Counted from the first letter of the stretch, positions 10,647 through 22,209 are shown. The stretch: 64,000 nt of DNA from Anthracocystis setariae (GCA_928724745.1 CAKMXJ010000003.1:930001-994000), one strand, 5' to 3'. Notes: generated by a model from the letters alone, not told the origin. Numbers and translations are program-made.

Positions 10647-10961
10647 TCAGCCTCTCGAGCGATGTGGGATGGCTTATTGTACGTGATAGCTATGATGGTA
10701 ACGAGTCTAGCGGATGAGAAGAACGAAATCCCACAAAAGGGCGCAGCTCAGGCACGGCCGGACCCTTTTTTTTCTTCTCAGCAAATTTTCCGAATTGCTT
10801 CGCTTCGGTCGGAAGTCGGGACTCGACGAACCTCCACACACTTTGAGAAATGCCTCGACAAACTTGCTTGATCTCACACTGTATGAAGAGTAAGGTGGGA
10901 AACGTAGATGATTCAACATGATTGCTTGTGGCTGTGTTTGAGAGAATGAGGCACAGATCTT
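10647..10961. other. Intergenic: PPR 5' flank and ABCD 3' flank
   Basis: Both neighbours are on the minus strand, so this 315-nt stretch holds the PPR promoter and the 3' end of the ABC transporter gene. No coding or RNA signal was seen. Confidence 0.5.
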
Positions 10962-13277
10962 TCACGCAGCCATGAGAGGTTGATGCCTCTCCTGAACGGG
11001 CGAACCTACTCTCGACTGCGCCCTTTCCCTCCTTGCCTCCTTCAGCGCGTCCAATCGTTCCTGCCACCTGGCCACCTGCAGCAACTTCTGCTCCAAAGCC
11101 TGCTTCTCCTCCTGCAACGCCAACCTCTTCTCGGCATCCAGCTTGGTAAACACATATCCACCCTGTCCGTCGTACTGCAACACATAGCTATGGTACTTCC
11201 AAAGCGACGGCCTGTGCGAGACGGTCAGCATAGTGATGCCGAGCTCGGTGGCGTGGTCGTACATGATCTTTTCGATCTCGAGCGTCACAGCAGAGGTGCA
11301 CTCATCCAGAATAGCGTACTTGGGCTTGTGGTAGAACAGACGAGCCATGGCGATACGCTGCTTGTCGCCTCCCGAGAGAGCATCTCGCCACTCTCGCTGT
11401 ACATCCAATCCGCCTTCGCGCGCAACAATGTGCTCGATCTGAAGAACGCGCAGAATGTCGAGCAGGTCTTCGTCCGTCTTGCCACGAGCGCGCATTTCTT
11501 GCGCCGTGTGAGGGTAGATGATCTGGTCTCGCAGAGTTCCAAGCGAAAGGTAAGGTCGCTGAGGAATGTATGTAAACTCAGAGGTCGGGGGCTTCTTTAC
11601 CGTTCCTCCGTACACAGGCCAGAGACCGCCGAGGATACGGAAGAGCGAACTTTTTCCGCACCCGTTGGGACCGATGATGAGCAAGTGCTGACCTGGCTGG
11701 ACGTAAAAGCTGAGCTTGGGTACAAGGATGTCGCCGTTGGGGCTGACGATGGGCACGTCTTTGAACTCGACACCGGCGGTCCTGGAGGTATCTTCCTGAA
11801 TTGAACCACGGCCCTTGAGCACGAGTGCATTCTCTTCGATCGAGGCGGAAGAAACGAGCTTCTTCTCGAACTTGCCGGCTTTGATGGCATCCATCGTGTC
11901 GAGGAGCTCCGAGACACGTGCAGTGTAACCGGCAAGCTCCGAAATCTCTTTGTACGAGTACATGACTCGACCGAACGCGTCCGAAGACGACAGCAGCAGA
12001 CGTCGGTTGGTGACAAACGATTCGGTCCTCGAGCCAAGATCGAGACCCTTACCGCTGCCAGGCAGGCGGACGAAGACGGGCACAGCGCAGATGCAGAGAC
12101 CAAGCGCACCCCAAAGCCATTTGATGATACCCTCCTCAGTCATACCGTGGATGATGCGAATGCGATAGACGCGGTTGACATGCTTGATGAGCGAGAAGTA
12201 GGCCCTTTCGATGACATTCTGTTCTGCCTGCTGCCCACGGAACAGCGCCACCTCTTCTGCGTTCTCGATGAGACGCGAGTGGTTGAATCTGAATTCACCC
12301 TCCAACTGCTGCTCTGTCGCAGCGTACTGTCCGAACGGAGGCGTCAACTTGCGAAGCAACGTAGCCGATGCTGAGACGAGCATGTTGATGCCGATCAAAG
12401 CTTCGGCTCCGACACGTCCCGAGAGCTGGTAGTTGTATAGACAGACATCGAGGATGGGCTTGGCAAAGTTGCTGTAGATTTCGGCCAACGATTTGCTGAA
12501 CTTGGCCACATCCACGGTGATAAGCTGGTCGGCATTTTTGATGCGGTCGTCGAGGTTGCCAAGCTTATAGAAGGTCATGTCGGTAAGATAAGCATCATGG
12601 ACACGCTTTGTGAGTCGACTGCGGTAGGAGAGCGCGAGTTTGGACTGGAGGAACTCGATCATCGAGTTGGTGTAGGTCGCTGGAATAGCCACGGCCATCC
12701 ACCAGAGAATACCGGTGATGAACTGGCGGGTCTGAGAGCGCACGAGAGCGGATACGATCCTTCCGTCCAGATCAGCAACGTAGAGCGACAGCATGGTTCG
12801 CAGCACAAGGAAGAGCGTGTGGAGCATGAGCAGACCTGCTTCTTTTGATCGCCAGCCCGGAACGACGATGCGAAGAATGCGCTTCAATCGCTCAAAGAAG
12901 ACTGCATCGACCTCAACCCTTGGCCCTCTGCTCTTCTTGCCTCTCCTTCCACCCCTGCCTCGAGAGGATTCGTCGAAATCTTCTACTGGCGGCGCTGACT
13001 TTCCGGTCTCGGGACCGCCTTCTACCTCCTTTTTCGCTATAGCGCCTGCCTTCTCGGTCGGTTCTTGAGGAGCAGCGGTTTTCTTGGGTTTCTTCTTACT
13101 GCCAGAGCGCAGAGTGCGTGTGACACTGTCAAGGATGAAGAAGATGTAAGAGACACGAAGGACTCGCTGGATGACGGCATGGTTGCGACGGTAGGCCATG
13201 AAGAAGTTGATGCCGTAGGTCATGCCCTTCATCTTGAGGTCGTCCAAGACGGGCGCCAGCCGCGATTGGACATGCAT
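10962..13277 (-). CDS. Peroxisomal half-size ABC transporter, ABCD family (Pxa1/Pxa2/ALDP-like)
   Basis: Intronless, 771 residues from the first ATG ([15 protein letters not shown]); an upstream extension would need a non-ATG start. A basic, Lys/Arg-rich linker near residues 55-120 precedes the ABC_membrane_2 transmembrane domain, which carries the EAA-like segment [19 protein letters not shown]. The nucleotide-binding domain has Walker A GPNGCGKS (about 536-543), signature LSGGD (about 634-638), Walker [10 protein letters not shown] and the switch histidine in [13 protein letters not shown] half-transporters dimerise in the peroxisomal membrane and import acyl-CoA for beta-oxidation. Family placement is secure, but I cannot say which of the two yeast paralogs it corresponds to. 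A peroxisomal thiolase is encoded at 49.4 kb. Divergent from TFIIE-beta. Confidence 0.92.
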   Translation of the reverse strand: MHVQSRLAPVLDDLKMKGMTYGINFFMAYRRNHAVIQRVLRVSYIFFILDSVTRTLRSGSKKKPKKTAAPQEPTEKAGAIAKKEVEGGPETGKSAPPVEDFDESSRGRGGRRGKKSRGPRVEVDAVFFERLKRILRIVVPGWRSKEAGLLMLHTLFLVLRTMLSLYVADLDGRIVSALVRSQTRQFITGILWWMAVAIPATYTNSMIEFLQSKLALSYRSRLTKRVHDAYLTDMTFYKLGNLDDRIKNADQLITVDVAKFSKSLAEIYSNFAKPILDVCLYNYQLSGRVGAEALIGINMLVSASATLLRKLTPPFGQYAATEQQLEGEFRFNHSRLIENAEEVALFRGQQAEQNVIERAYFSLIKHVNRVYRIRIIHGMTEEGIIKWLWGALGLCICAVPVFVRLPGSGKGLDLGSRTESFVTNRRLLLSSSDAFGRVMYSYKEISELAGYTARVSELLDTMDAIKAGKFEKKLVSSASIEENALVLKGRGSIQEDTSRTAGVEFKDVPIVSPNGDILVPKLSFYVQPGQHLLIIGPNGCGKSSLFRILGGLWPVYGGTVKKPPTSEFTYIPQRPYLSLGTLRDQIIYPHTAQEMRARGKTDEDLLDILRVLQIEHIVAREGGLDVQREWRDALSGGDKQRIAMARLFYHKPKYAILDECTSAVTLEIEKIMYDHATELGITMLTVSHRPSLWKYHSYVLQYDGQGGYVFTKLDAEKRLALQEEKQALEQKLLQVARWQERLDALKEARRERAQSRVGSPVQERHQPLMAA

Positions 13278-13926
13278 GATTGTGGACTGGGGCGTAAGCG
13301 CCGAAGAGATAGGAAGAGAAGGCAACGAGACTAGAGACGCTGGGAGTCCTTGTTTCGCATCGACTATGGGCTACCTTTTGAGCAAGATCGACGCTGGACG
13401 AAGCGAGGAGAAGGAATGGGTTCCGGTGCTGCGGAACAGACGCGAGCTGCGAGCTGAGGGCCAGTATGCAGAGATCAGAAGAAGAAGAAGAAGAAGAAGA
13501 AGAGGTGAAGAGAGAGAGAGGATGACAGAGTAGGGTTAGAGGTGTTGCGAGTTGATAGCTGTCACGAGGCAACATGAGGGCTGCATAATCAATTAGGCGT
13601 GAAAGGGTTTGAATGCAGCAGCTTGCTGCCTCGATCGGATTGTAACAACCGCCAATCCTCCGCCGCTCACTCAGCTCTCGCGCCTGTTTCTCACGCAACT
13701 TGAAACTTGAACCGGATCCAATAACCGATAATAATCCTTCGAGTGCGTCCAACCTTTAGCACATCGGATCGGAATGACACTCTGCAATTATTCGGATGCA
13801 TCGGGAGATCCCATCGTGACTTCTCAAGCAGCAATGCAGGGACCCTTGAGCCAACTTTCCCCCCTTAGCCTTGACCACCTTCTTCGTCCATCCCCCCTCG
13901 CTCTTTCGCCACGATTCATTATCAAG
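13278..13926. promoter_or_regulatory. Divergent promoter region ABCD transporter/TFIIE-beta
   Basis: This 649-nt interval contains a GAA-type purine repeat (about 13479-13502). The TFIIE-beta frame also contains ATGs at 13774 and 13834, upstream of the preferred start, that could add up to 51 residues. Confidence 0.5.
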
Positions 13927-14777
13927 ATGAGCAGGGAAGGTGCTACCATATACAGCCAGCCCGCCAATACTGGCTCGGGGATCCACGAAAATACCCAACT
14001 CGCCTCCGCCATCGATGCGCTCAAGCAGCACTCCAACCCTGTCCGGTTGGAAGACTTTGCACTCTCCAACGGACTCCCTGCGCTGCTCAATCCGAACAGT
14101 GGACTATTCCAGCGTTTCAAATCGCACGATCGAGTCATCTACGATGCCAAGACGGATTTGTGGATGTACAAGCCCGACTATGATCTCCGTACGCCGGCGG
14201 ATCTGGTGGCATTGTTGAAGGAGAGGTACTTGAACCCGGGCGGGAATGGCGCGAGGAATTCGAGTGCAGCGGGGATGAGGTTGGCTGAATTGAGGGAGAG
14301 TTATCCAGCAGCGAGAGATGCGATAGAGGAGCTGAGTAAGGTGGAGCCCAAGGAGGATCGAGAGGTGTTGGTGTTGCGCGGTCAAAGAGACGGTGCGATC
14401 AAGCAGGTGTTTTGGAACCCACTTAGAGGAAAGGAAGCAAAAGGTGTCGACGATGGTAAGCAACTTTGCCACTTCTTTTTACCGTTCTGGATACTCGACA
14501 CCCACTGACCCTCCTCTTTCTTTCGTAACATGCCATGTTAACAGAATTCAAGGAGCTCTGGCACGAACTCAAGGTGCCCGACCTGGTCGACCTTCCAAAG
14601 GAACTCGAGCGTGAGGGTTTGTCGACAACAGACATGCTCGATGCACCTGTCTCTGGTGCCCAACTCGCCACAAAGAACAAAAAGAAGAAGAAAGGCGCTG
14701 GAGCTCGTCGCTTCAAACTCCAAAACACTCATCTGGACGGTGTCGATCTCTCACAGGACTTTGTCAAGCCTTCCTAA
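13927..14777 (+). CDS. TFA2: Transcription initiation factor IIE subunit beta (Tfa2)
   Basis: Two exons, 13927..14455 and 14545..14777, with an 89-nt intron (GTAAGC donor, TTAACAG acceptor) that restores the frame as DDG-to-EFKELW; 253 residues. The first half has the TFIIE-beta core winged helix (QLASAIDALKQHSNPVRLEDF, then FKSHDRVIYDAKTDLWMYKP). The second has the conserved VFWNP block, EFKELWHELKVPDLVDLPKEL, GLSTTDM and the basic tail NKKKKKGAGARRFKLQNTHL. TFIIE-beta with TFIIE-alpha recruits TFIIH to the RNA polymerase II preinitiation complex. I preferred the ATG at 13927 because the in-frame upstream residues look like translated leader, but starts at 13774 or 13834 are possible. Confidence 0.88.
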
Positions 14778-15113
14778 TCCCCCAAATCCCCCAAACCCCC
14801 CACTCTCGTATCCCAACTCGCATACTTTCTGGTTTCATCTATTACGTCCACTTGTACTTGTACTCATCCTCTCGCATTCGATCCTAGCAACAATGTTCCG
14901 CTTTGTGTCTCTAAAGTGGCTGCGTGGTTTTGATCTAACCGCGACAAGGCAGCCACGGCAGCGATTGTCAGCGGTCTGCACGGATCTGCATCGGCCGCCC
15001 GACTCAATACTGTTGAGACTGCTTAATCTAAAGATTCTGGTTCGTATGTATATCACATACACAAGCTACAATCGACGTGGCATCTGTGCAGCCTACGGGG
15101 TCCGTACGCAAAT
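14778..15113. other. Convergent intergenic region TFA2/ATP16
   Basis: The 3' flanks of two converging genes, 336 nt. It begins with a C/A-rich stretch right after the TFA2 stop. No gene seen. Confidence 0.5.
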
Positions 15114-16218
15114 TTACGATCGGCCAAGGGCGGCCTGGAGGGCGGTGTAGACCTCGATCTCGATCTCAGCCTCAGCCTTGGCCTCTGCGGACGAGCCGGA
15201 GGATGCGACACGCTGAGCCTCGGAGAGTGCCGAACGCACTGCCTCGGGCGAGAAGTCCTCGAGAGGGTACGCCTCAATGGCGTTGACAACGAGCTTGTTG
15301 TTAGGGTGGACAGTGGCGAACCCACCGGACACGAACCACTTCTTGGTACCGGAGGACTCGACCACCTCGAGCACACCGGGACGCAGCTCCTCGACAGCGG
15401 GAACGTGCGAAGCCAGGATACCCATGTCTCCTGTGGACGAGGCAATGTTGACCTGAGTGACCTCGGTGGACTTGTAGATGGCCTGAGCGACGTTTCAAGA
15501 GAGGTAAGATGGGAAGAGAGGAGAGAGCGTCAGTTAGCTGTGCTATGGTAGATCGAGGGGAGGACAACGACTGCGTCTATGTGCCTGGTCTTAATGTGTC
15601 GTAATGGAGTCGATCTCGCTGCCCATGTAACCTCTCTATGCCCTGATCCGATCGGGCAATTCGATGATCTTGCCAAAGTCGTGCGCACCGCATCTTTGGC
15701 TAGACTGCCTCTGAGGTAGTGCATACTTTCTGAAACCGACCCCAAACGAAGCGCATCCCCTATGGTTGAACTGTTGTTCACAAGAGCATAGACCTCCAAC
15801 CGATGCCATAATCTCCTCCGCTTTGCCCGCTCGTCCCAATCAAAACATGCTGCAATATGACACCGTCGTCCAATTGTATATCAGCTCGAGCAGCATCTAC
15901 TCTGCTCAAATACCGATCTGATACTGATACTGATGCCTGACACCAATCCTCCATCCCCGCTAAAACTTCCAAAAATGATATGATTGCATTTTTCCCTATC
16001 GTCGATCCTGCTGATTGCCAGCTACCGAGAGTGTCGAGGTCGGCATCGAAGACGGTCGCTGTACTATGAAAGATTCTTACCTCGTGAGGAAGGATGAAAG
16101 AGAGCTTGAGCTTGTCGCTGACGGCCTCGGCGTAACCACGGCGGGCACCGAGCTGCGAAAGGGCGCTGGGAGCCTTGGTGGCTCGGAGAGCAGATCGAAT
16201 GGCGGCACGAGCGATCAT
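15114..16218 (-). CDS. ATP16: Mitochondrial F1-ATP synthase delta subunit
   Basis: Exons 16218..16081 and 15482..15114 encode 168 residues. Exon 1 gives a presequence (MIARAAIRSALRATKAPSAL) and LKLSFILPHE. Exon 2 continues AIYKSTEVTQVNIASSTGDMG and then ILASHVPAVEELRPGVLEV, SGGFATVHPNNKLVVNAIEA and a C-terminal helical hairpin rich in Ala/Glu. This is the bacterial-epsilon-type beta-sandwich plus hairpin of the central stalk; the junction is exactly collinear with the yeast Atp16 family. The intron (15483..16080, GTAAGA donor, GCTAAC branch site, CTCAG acceptor) is 598 nt, several times longer than others in the window, and its first 300 nt stay open in the exon 1 frame. Confidence 0.93.
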
Positions 16219-16845
16219 TTTGAAGCGAACGATATGGATGTTGAGGAGGTTGAAGAAGGTGAGGTGGAGGAAGAGACAGGCTGGTGACGACGAATCATCC
16301 AAACCCAACCGATGAGCTCTTGCACATCTACGTCTTGGGTCTCTCGCACGCCAGAGCGCAGCGCCGACCAGGCTTTCTTCTCGTCCAATTCTCGACCCGT
16401 TTTTGGCGCTGGCTCCACGGCTTCACGGTTCAGGCTGGATTTCCAACAATATTATTGTCTCTGTATCATTACTTTGGATTTTTGTATTCACGTCAAGGTC
16501 GGGTTTGAAATCAGCCTCACTGTGGATTGCTACAGTAGTACAAAATTCCAGAGCCAAGGCTGAGAGTGTAGTGCGCAAATTCATCAAGTGCCAGTAGTCT
16601 GTGAGCGGACAAGAGTGAGCAACAAACAAGCCAAGGGATCCGATCAGCTTTCGCCTCGCCGCTTCGCCGGGTAGCACCGGTCCCAGTTTTATCGTGCGAA
16701 ACATTCGACCGCTCTACGATCCCCCTCTCCCAACTGCAAGTCACTACTCTACAGTATCAGTTTCAGGTACGCTTCATGCTACAGTCCACAGTGACATCGT
16801 TGCTTGCTTTGATTATGCTTCCTAGTATACAATGCAGATTCGATT
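16219..16845. other. Intergenic: ATP16 promoter side and 3' flank of next gene
   Basis: 627 nt between two minus-strand genes. It carries CTACAGT/CAGTAC-type elements at 16529-16541, 16749-16760 and 16779-16792 that resemble elements in other intergenic regions of this window. No gene seen. Confidence 0.5.
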
Positions 16846-19800
16846 CTATGGCGTCCACCACGTCTTTGTCTTTCCTGTACTGCGTTGACCAGCCAGCATG
16901 CGCAAAATCTGGTCGGCTTCTCCATTGGCGCTGCCCTGCTCAGCTTCCTGCTCTTTGACCCATGCCTTGATGCGATCCACAAATTCCGAGGTTTCGTCGG
17001 GTGTACGGGCGATGCCGACCTGAGCCTCGTCTCGCATCCATGAAGCCACTTCAGCTGCACCAGCTACGTCTCCTAATACCAGGTATGTCTCCATGAGCCG
17101 TCGGAACAGGTCGGCAGGCAGAACATTGGGTGAGCGTGGAGACTGTTGATGTGCCACGTCATCCATATCAACACGCGCAACCGCGTCGTCTGATTGTAGC
17201 TTGTCTTCGGTGCCTCCTTCTCCCTGCTCCGCTGATATTGAAAGTGCAATCGTGCTCGCCCGAGTATGTCGGTGCCTTTTGCCAGTGAAGCCAAGATCCA
17301 GCACGTCATCCAGCCCCGCAGGCACAAGCTCGCCATCGCTCGTGTTGCTGCACTTCCAGAGGGGCAGGCTGTAACGGTAGTCATCACCTGTGTCGAATAA
17401 GCCCGTCCATCGGAGCAGAGAGACGAGCTTATCAAAGACGATGATCCACGCAGTGCGATTCTGATCCCACGTGCCGCGAGCAGTGGTGCGTGTCGGCGCT
17501 TGTGAGCCTTCGCTCAGCAGCCCTGAGCTATGAGAGTGTATTACCGACCCTGCCATGGTGATCGCATCCAAGGCTTGATTGACAGTCCGCAGATTGACAA
17601 CATCCTTCGTCCTGGCACTTAGCTGCATGAGATATACAGCAGTCTCCACACGTGTCAGGCGCTCTCGCGGCGACAAGGTCTTGAGTTTGGACGACTTACT
17701 TGCCACATCCACATCGCCCTGATCGACCGCTCCTTCCGGCTTTAAATGCTGGACCGACCTGCTTAGAAGCTGCTGAGCTAACCTCTCGAGTAAAGTGGGG
17801 TCTACCGGCCATCCTGCTTGACGCACTTTCTTGATGGACTCCACCACTTTTGCTGGTGACAGTCCCGGCAGGAAAAGGGCCCGAAGAGAAGCGGTGAATC
17901 CGAGCCGTGAAGAAATACCCACCGCTTGAGTGAAGGCAAACAGTTTGTCTACTAGATCCAGTCGACCTTGTGCAAAACATCGAGTGATGAGCGTCGAGGT
18001 GAGTTGAGTCGAAGGCTTCATTGGCGCCAATATCGGCGTTCGTCCAGGTGGCACGGCCTTTCTGTTATCGGGGCTTGTGTTGTTGTCCGCAACTGAGCTC
18101 GTCCCCCTCTTAAGTGCGAGAGGCTGGGGTACTGTACAGTGACGGATAAAAAGATCGACAGCCCGATCAGCGTCATGCTCCACAAGTCCTCCGAGCAGGA
18201 CTGCTATATCGACCTGGTCAGGAGTGCGTCGCAGGAAGCTGATCTTAGCTAGCGCTTCAAATGCGCCGTACACATCCTTAGCGATGAAAGAGGCCTGGGC
18301 TAGGGCCGAAAGCCTATAGTGCGTCCAATCCATTGGGGTACAAGACTCCTTGAAGACGTGGATGACGAACCTGGCCTTCTCGTATCGCTCGTTGCGAATA
18401 CGGCTAGGCTCGTCGTTTGCATCGGACAAAGGCTTCGGGGATGCAGAGGATTTCGCGCTTTTGGTTAGCGACCGTGGTTGGCAAAGAGATTGGACGAGAC
18501 AGACAACGCAGGATGCTGAAACTGCCAGTTGATGATCGGAATCGTGCATCAAGCGAATTTGACGTTCGATCATAGGATCAGCTAGCTTTTTGGATCCGGC
18601 GTTGCGTAGACTAGAGTTCTCGTTGCCCGACTCGGCAGTGTAATTGTCCGGATAGTAGCGCCAGCGACACCAGAACTGAAAAAGCTCGAAAGCCTCCTCG
18701 ATTGCCCCGGCTCGAGCAAGCAGTGCAACCAATTGTGCTCGGTGAGCCGCGGGGAAACGCAAATTGAGCTGAGTGAGCGCCGTATCTGTTAACGGAAGAA
18801 GGCGCAGGGTACGGAACAGGGCCAAGATGTTGATGCGTTGACCTCGAGACAGAAGATCTCGCATGAGTGAGAGAAACGTATCCGTATCTGTAAGCAAGCC
18901 ATCGCGAATGAGCACATGCCTGGCTTCGGATGGCAAGCAGAGGGTCAACGACGTGGTTGTCTTAGCTTTGACAACATGCAAGTATGTCTCGATCGCCAAT
19001 TGGGTGAGTCCATATTTCCGGGCAACATCGCAGAAATATTGCAGATCGCGATGGGGAAGCATGGCGATAAGGCGCTGATCGCACCGCTGCAGCAAAAAGA
19101 GCGCTTCTGACAAGCAATTGCTGTCGTTCTGACCGAGCAGATGAAGTAAGGTGTTTCGAAGGCTTCGGAGGGGGACGTCGAGGAGTGTTCGCATACTCTC
19201 AGCATCGGTACCGGAAGTAGGGTCGATGAGATCGAGTCGAAAACTCGACATAAGACTCTCAAACGCCTTGCGATACTGAACCCCGCCTTTGGGACACTGG
19301 GCCATGATGCTCTTCATGACAATGAGACGGAGCGAGACTTGCGTGTAGATCTGCTGAAGCTTTTCAGCTGTGGGCTGAACAGGCGAACTTTGTGCTTCGG
19401 CTGCAAAGAGGGCTTGGAGCTGGGAGTAGTATTGCTTGCCATCGCGGATGGCATCGTCCACCACATCTTGGGAGATAGCATTGGTGTCTCGAAGAGCGCG
19501 CACAACGTCGAGCGCTGATCCGTATTCGCGTAGGCTGGGTTGAAGATAGAAGGCGATCAACTGAGCACCTTCGCGAGCGGTTGGGTAGTCGAGGGAACGG
19601 GCTTCGAGGTGACGCCGTAGGGCATCGAGGATGGGAGCGAGCTCTGGTTTCTGTAGATTTATGACAAGCCTGATCAGGAGACGTGTTTCGCCGATGGGAA
19701 AGTTGGCTGGCAACTGAATGTCTCTTGGTTCGGTAGTCGTAGTTGATGCGTCAGATGCCGTAGTAGCTACGTGGTTGGACTGTTTGCCACTTGCTTTAGA

Positions 19801-20601
19801 TTGGCGGAGTTGGATGAGATCTTCCAACATGAGGGTGAAGATTTTGATTGCTGATCCGTCAAAGTCGCCGTGATTGCAACGGATGAGGATCTCCCGAAGC
19901 AACTTGTAGCGATGCTCCGTGCCAGCATAGATCTGAAAATTGCCAGCTTTCGCCTTGCTATTTGATATGTCCGGGCCCACGATGTCCTCCAAAAGCAATG
20001 AAAGAACACCTCCAAGATCAGCTCGACCAACCTTCTTGATGAGAGAGAAAACGTCACGATAGGTGAGGGCTGAGAGGTTCTGAGGATCAACTTTTCGAAG
20101 GTGGAGGTAGGCATCGATTTCGTGGAAACCGGCTGGAAGCTGCGCTTTGATCCGTTTATACGGCTTGGGTTCTGACGCTTGGAGAAAGTCAAGCAGAAGA
20201 CGTGGTGGAATTTCTGGATGGGAATGGAAGGTGGGTCGTCGTAAGAGAGGCCGTGAGCTGGGAGGCTTCCCGAGGGGACGTGATCTGCGGTCATGAATCC
20301 GACTTGCGGCTTCGGCGGATGGGTGCACCAGCGAAGCGACATGATGGTGATCTAGTGAGTCATGGTTGCGAAGTAGAGTAACATGTTCTCGACTGCTGGT
20401 CGTGGTCGTGGCAGAAGAGAAGCAACGAGGACGTCTCCAGTCGTATGTCCCTTGGCATCTGGCATCGATGACCGGGCGGATTTGTGGAGGCTGCGACGTG
20501 CGATACGAGCACTCTGCAACAGGTGGCACAGCTATTGAAGGTGCCCGAGCTGCCGATGACCAAACTGAGCCGCCTAGGCCGAGGCAACGAGCGCCCATCA
20601 T
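16846..20601 (-). CDS. Large helical-repeat protein, probably mitochondrial (PPR-like)
   Basis: Intronless, 1251 residues, beginning MMGARCLGLGGSVWSSAARA. The first 110 residues are rich in Arg/Ser/Ala and contain RRPRCFSSATTTTSS, consistent with a mitochondrial presequence. The rest is predominantly helical, with repeated hydrophobic-helix pairs such as ALTYRDVFSLIKKVGRADLG, AQLVALLARAGAIEEAFELF and, near the end, DLFRRLMETYLVLGDVAGAA followed by EVASWMRDEAQV. These look like degenerate PPR units. No catalytic motif was seen. I do not recognise an ortholog. A role in organellar RNA metabolism is an inference from architecture only. Several low-complexity Ser/Thr insertions break the helical region. 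Confidence 0.7.
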   Translation of the reverse strand: MMGARCLGLGGSVWSSAARAPSIAVPPVAECSYRTSQPPQIRPVIDARCQGTYDWRRPRCFSSATTTTSSREHVTLLRNHDSLDHHHVASLVHPSAEAASRIHDRRSRPLGKPPSSRPLLRRPTFHSHPEIPPRLLLDFLQASEPKPYKRIKAQLPAGFHEIDAYLHLRKVDPQNLSALTYRDVFSLIKKVGRADLGGVLSLLLEDIVGPDISNSKAKAGNFQIYAGTEHRYKLLREILIRCNHGDFDGSAIKIFTLMLEDLIQLRQSKASGKQSNHVATTASDASTTTTEPRDIQLPANFPIGETRLLIRLVINLQKPELAPILDALRRHLEARSLDYPTAREGAQLIAFYLQPSLREYGSALDVVRALRDTNAISQDVVDDAIRDGKQYYSQLQALFAAEAQSSPVQPTAEKLQQIYTQVSLRLIVMKSIMAQCPKGGVQYRKAFESLMSSFRLDLIDPTSGTDAESMRTLLDVPLRSLRNTLLHLLGQNDSNCLSEALFLLQRCDQRLIAMLPHRDLQYFCDVARKYGLTQLAIETYLHVVKAKTTTSLTLCLPSEARHVLIRDGLLTDTDTFLSLMRDLLSRGQRINILALFRTLRLLPLTDTALTQLNLRFPAAHRAQLVALLARAGAIEEAFELFQFWCRWRYYPDNYTAESGNENSSLRNAGSKKLADPMIERQIRLMHDSDHQLAVSASCVVCLVQSLCQPRSLTKSAKSSASPKPLSDANDEPSRIRNERYEKARFVIHVFKESCTPMDWTHYRLSALAQASFIAKDVYGAFEALAKISFLRRTPDQVDIAVLLGGLVEHDADRAVDLFIRHCTVPQPLALKRGTSSVADNNTSPDNRKAVPPGRTPILAPMKPSTQLTSTLITRCFAQGRLDLVDKLFAFTQAVGISSRLGFTASLRALFLPGLSPAKVVESIKKVRQAGWPVDPTLLERLAQQLLSRSVQHLKPEGAVDQGDVDVASKSSKLKTLSPRERLTRVETAVYLMQLSARTKDVVNLRTVNQALDAITMAGSVIHSHSSGLLSEGSQAPTRTTARGTWDQNRTAWIIVFDKLVSLLRWTGLFDTGDDYRYSLPLWKCSNTSDGELVPAGLDDVLDLGFTGKRHRHTRASTIALSISAEQGEGGTEDKLQSDDAVARVDMDDVAHQQSPRSPNVLPADLFRRLMETYLVLGDVAGAAEVASWMRDEAQVGIARTPDETSEFVDRIKAWVKEQEAEQGSANGEADQILRMLAGQRSTGKTKTWWTP

Positions 20602-21275
20602 TCCAGCACCCGTGCCACAACGCCTTTTACCGACATGGGAAGTTTGTGTGCGGTGCTCCGGTGATTGGGCGTGGCGTGGTCAGAGGAAACTGGTGTTGAA
20701 TTTGGAGCACGGCGGTGAAGTCGAGATGACACGAGAATGAGGAAAAGAAATGCAAGGCCGAGCATAAATGATGATTGCGAAGCAAGATGTTGGGTTGGAC
20801 AAGTCCTCGAAACAAGACGTCACAGCTTTGCAAACGTCAAACACCAAAAAAAAAAAAAAAAGATGCGACAAACGAGCAAAGCGCCACTTGAACTCGGCAT
20901 CGCCATCTGCTGCCCTACCTTTTTTTTTTTTTCTTTTCTCTACCCAAGTATCAAATCGAGTCGCTTTTATTTATTATTTCTTCCGAACCGACGCTGTTTG
21001 TAGAATGCCATAATTTTATTTTCTGGGCGGTCTCGCGGCAAGTGGCAGCTATTATAGTGGTATTGGTCAGCAGAAGAACAAGAAGGACCCTTGCTTGGTT
21101 TTGATTTGCTAACTTGACAACAAATCCCGAGATCTTACAACCTTCAAATTGTGAACTGTGACCCTACTTGACACATACACTTCAGCAACTCATCCAGCTG
21201 CAGACATCATGCACGAGTGCGGTAGAAAGGGATAGAGATGGATTCGGGGACAGGAAAGAAGGTTTTGACGGTCTG
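20602..21275. other. Intergenic with poly-A and poly-T tracts
   Basis: 674 nt holding the promoter of the helical-repeat gene and the 3' flank of prefoldin 5 (both minus strand). It contains A16 (20846-20861) and a T-rich run (20921-20939). No gene or RNA signal seen. Confidence 0.5.
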
Positions 21276-22209
21276 CTAGGATGCTGCCGCTACCTGACCA
21301 GTACCTCGCTCTTGCCCTGATGCTGCAGCCTGCTGCTCTGCTCTTGCTTTCTGTTGGCGTTAATGCACATGAGTAGTGGCAACAATAAGTCGAGTGTCAG
21401 CCTCTCATTCCAAAGCAGCAACAGTCTGGCGTGGTCAGCATTCTGAAGGAGGAGAGGGTCAACTTACCATGCGGATCATTTCCACAGTGGTCTGCAAATT
21501 TTCCTGCTGTCGGAGCACGGTCTCTTGAAGCTGTTCGAGGTTCTTGGTGAGGAATTCCACCTTCTCTTGGTACATTTTTGTGGCATCCGCCGTCGACTAT
21601 GGGAATAGCAACAGTGAACGACGCGCGATGTGTCAGCGAGAGAATCCTTTCCACAGAGCAATCTTTCGAGTCTGGATTTGAGCCACTTACCTTTTCGACA
21701 AAGTAGCCTGTGCCCACATCTACGATGACATTCTCACAGTCCGCAAGCTTGCCAGGGACATAGAGAGAAGATGTCAAAGGGATCAATGTAGTTTTGTCTA
21801 TTCCGTGTAGAGCGTCGCAAAGAGTGATACAAATTGAAAGTCAGTACATGTGATCCGCCTTGGCTTCTTTGTCGTTTTCAATCCTTCGTCTGAATTGATC
21901 ACTGGTTTCACTTACCCTTGTTCTCTGGCTTGACGGTTGCAACGCTCTCAATACAGCTCTTGAACTTGGCCTGTGCTGCTTTCAATTGGCCGAACGAAGA
22001 TGTCAGGTGTTGCACCTCGGTCTCTAGCTGCTTCTTGACCTCGAGGAGCTTTTAACATTGCAAGATGCAGCACCGAATAGAGCACAGAAGGCGCAATGAT
22101 GTCAGTATGCTCGCCATTCCCCTGCTACTGGAGATGAGGTGCGTGTCGCTGTACTCACTTGTGGCACATCCAAGGACATGAGGTCGACTTGTTGACCTTT
22201 CGATGCCAT
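21276..22209 (-). CDS. GIM5: Prefoldin subunit 5 (alpha class)
   Basis: Five exons: 22209..22159, 22048..21916, 21797..21691, 21596..21468 and 21350..21276. The introns are 110, 118, 94 and 117 nt with GTGAGT or GTAAGT donors. The spliced product has 164 residues. MASKGQQVDLMSLDVPQLLE and VKKQLETEVQHLTSSFGQLK form the N-terminal coiled-coil helix. LIPLTSSLYVPGKLADCENV and IVDVGTGYFVEK are the diagnostic prefoldin-alpha beta-hairpin region, and EKVEFLTKNLEQLQETVLRQ is the second helix. Prefoldin is a hexameric chaperone that hands unfolded actin and tubulin to CCT/TRiC. This is the most intron-rich gene of the window. It is divergent from the poly-Asp protein gene. Confidence 0.94.
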
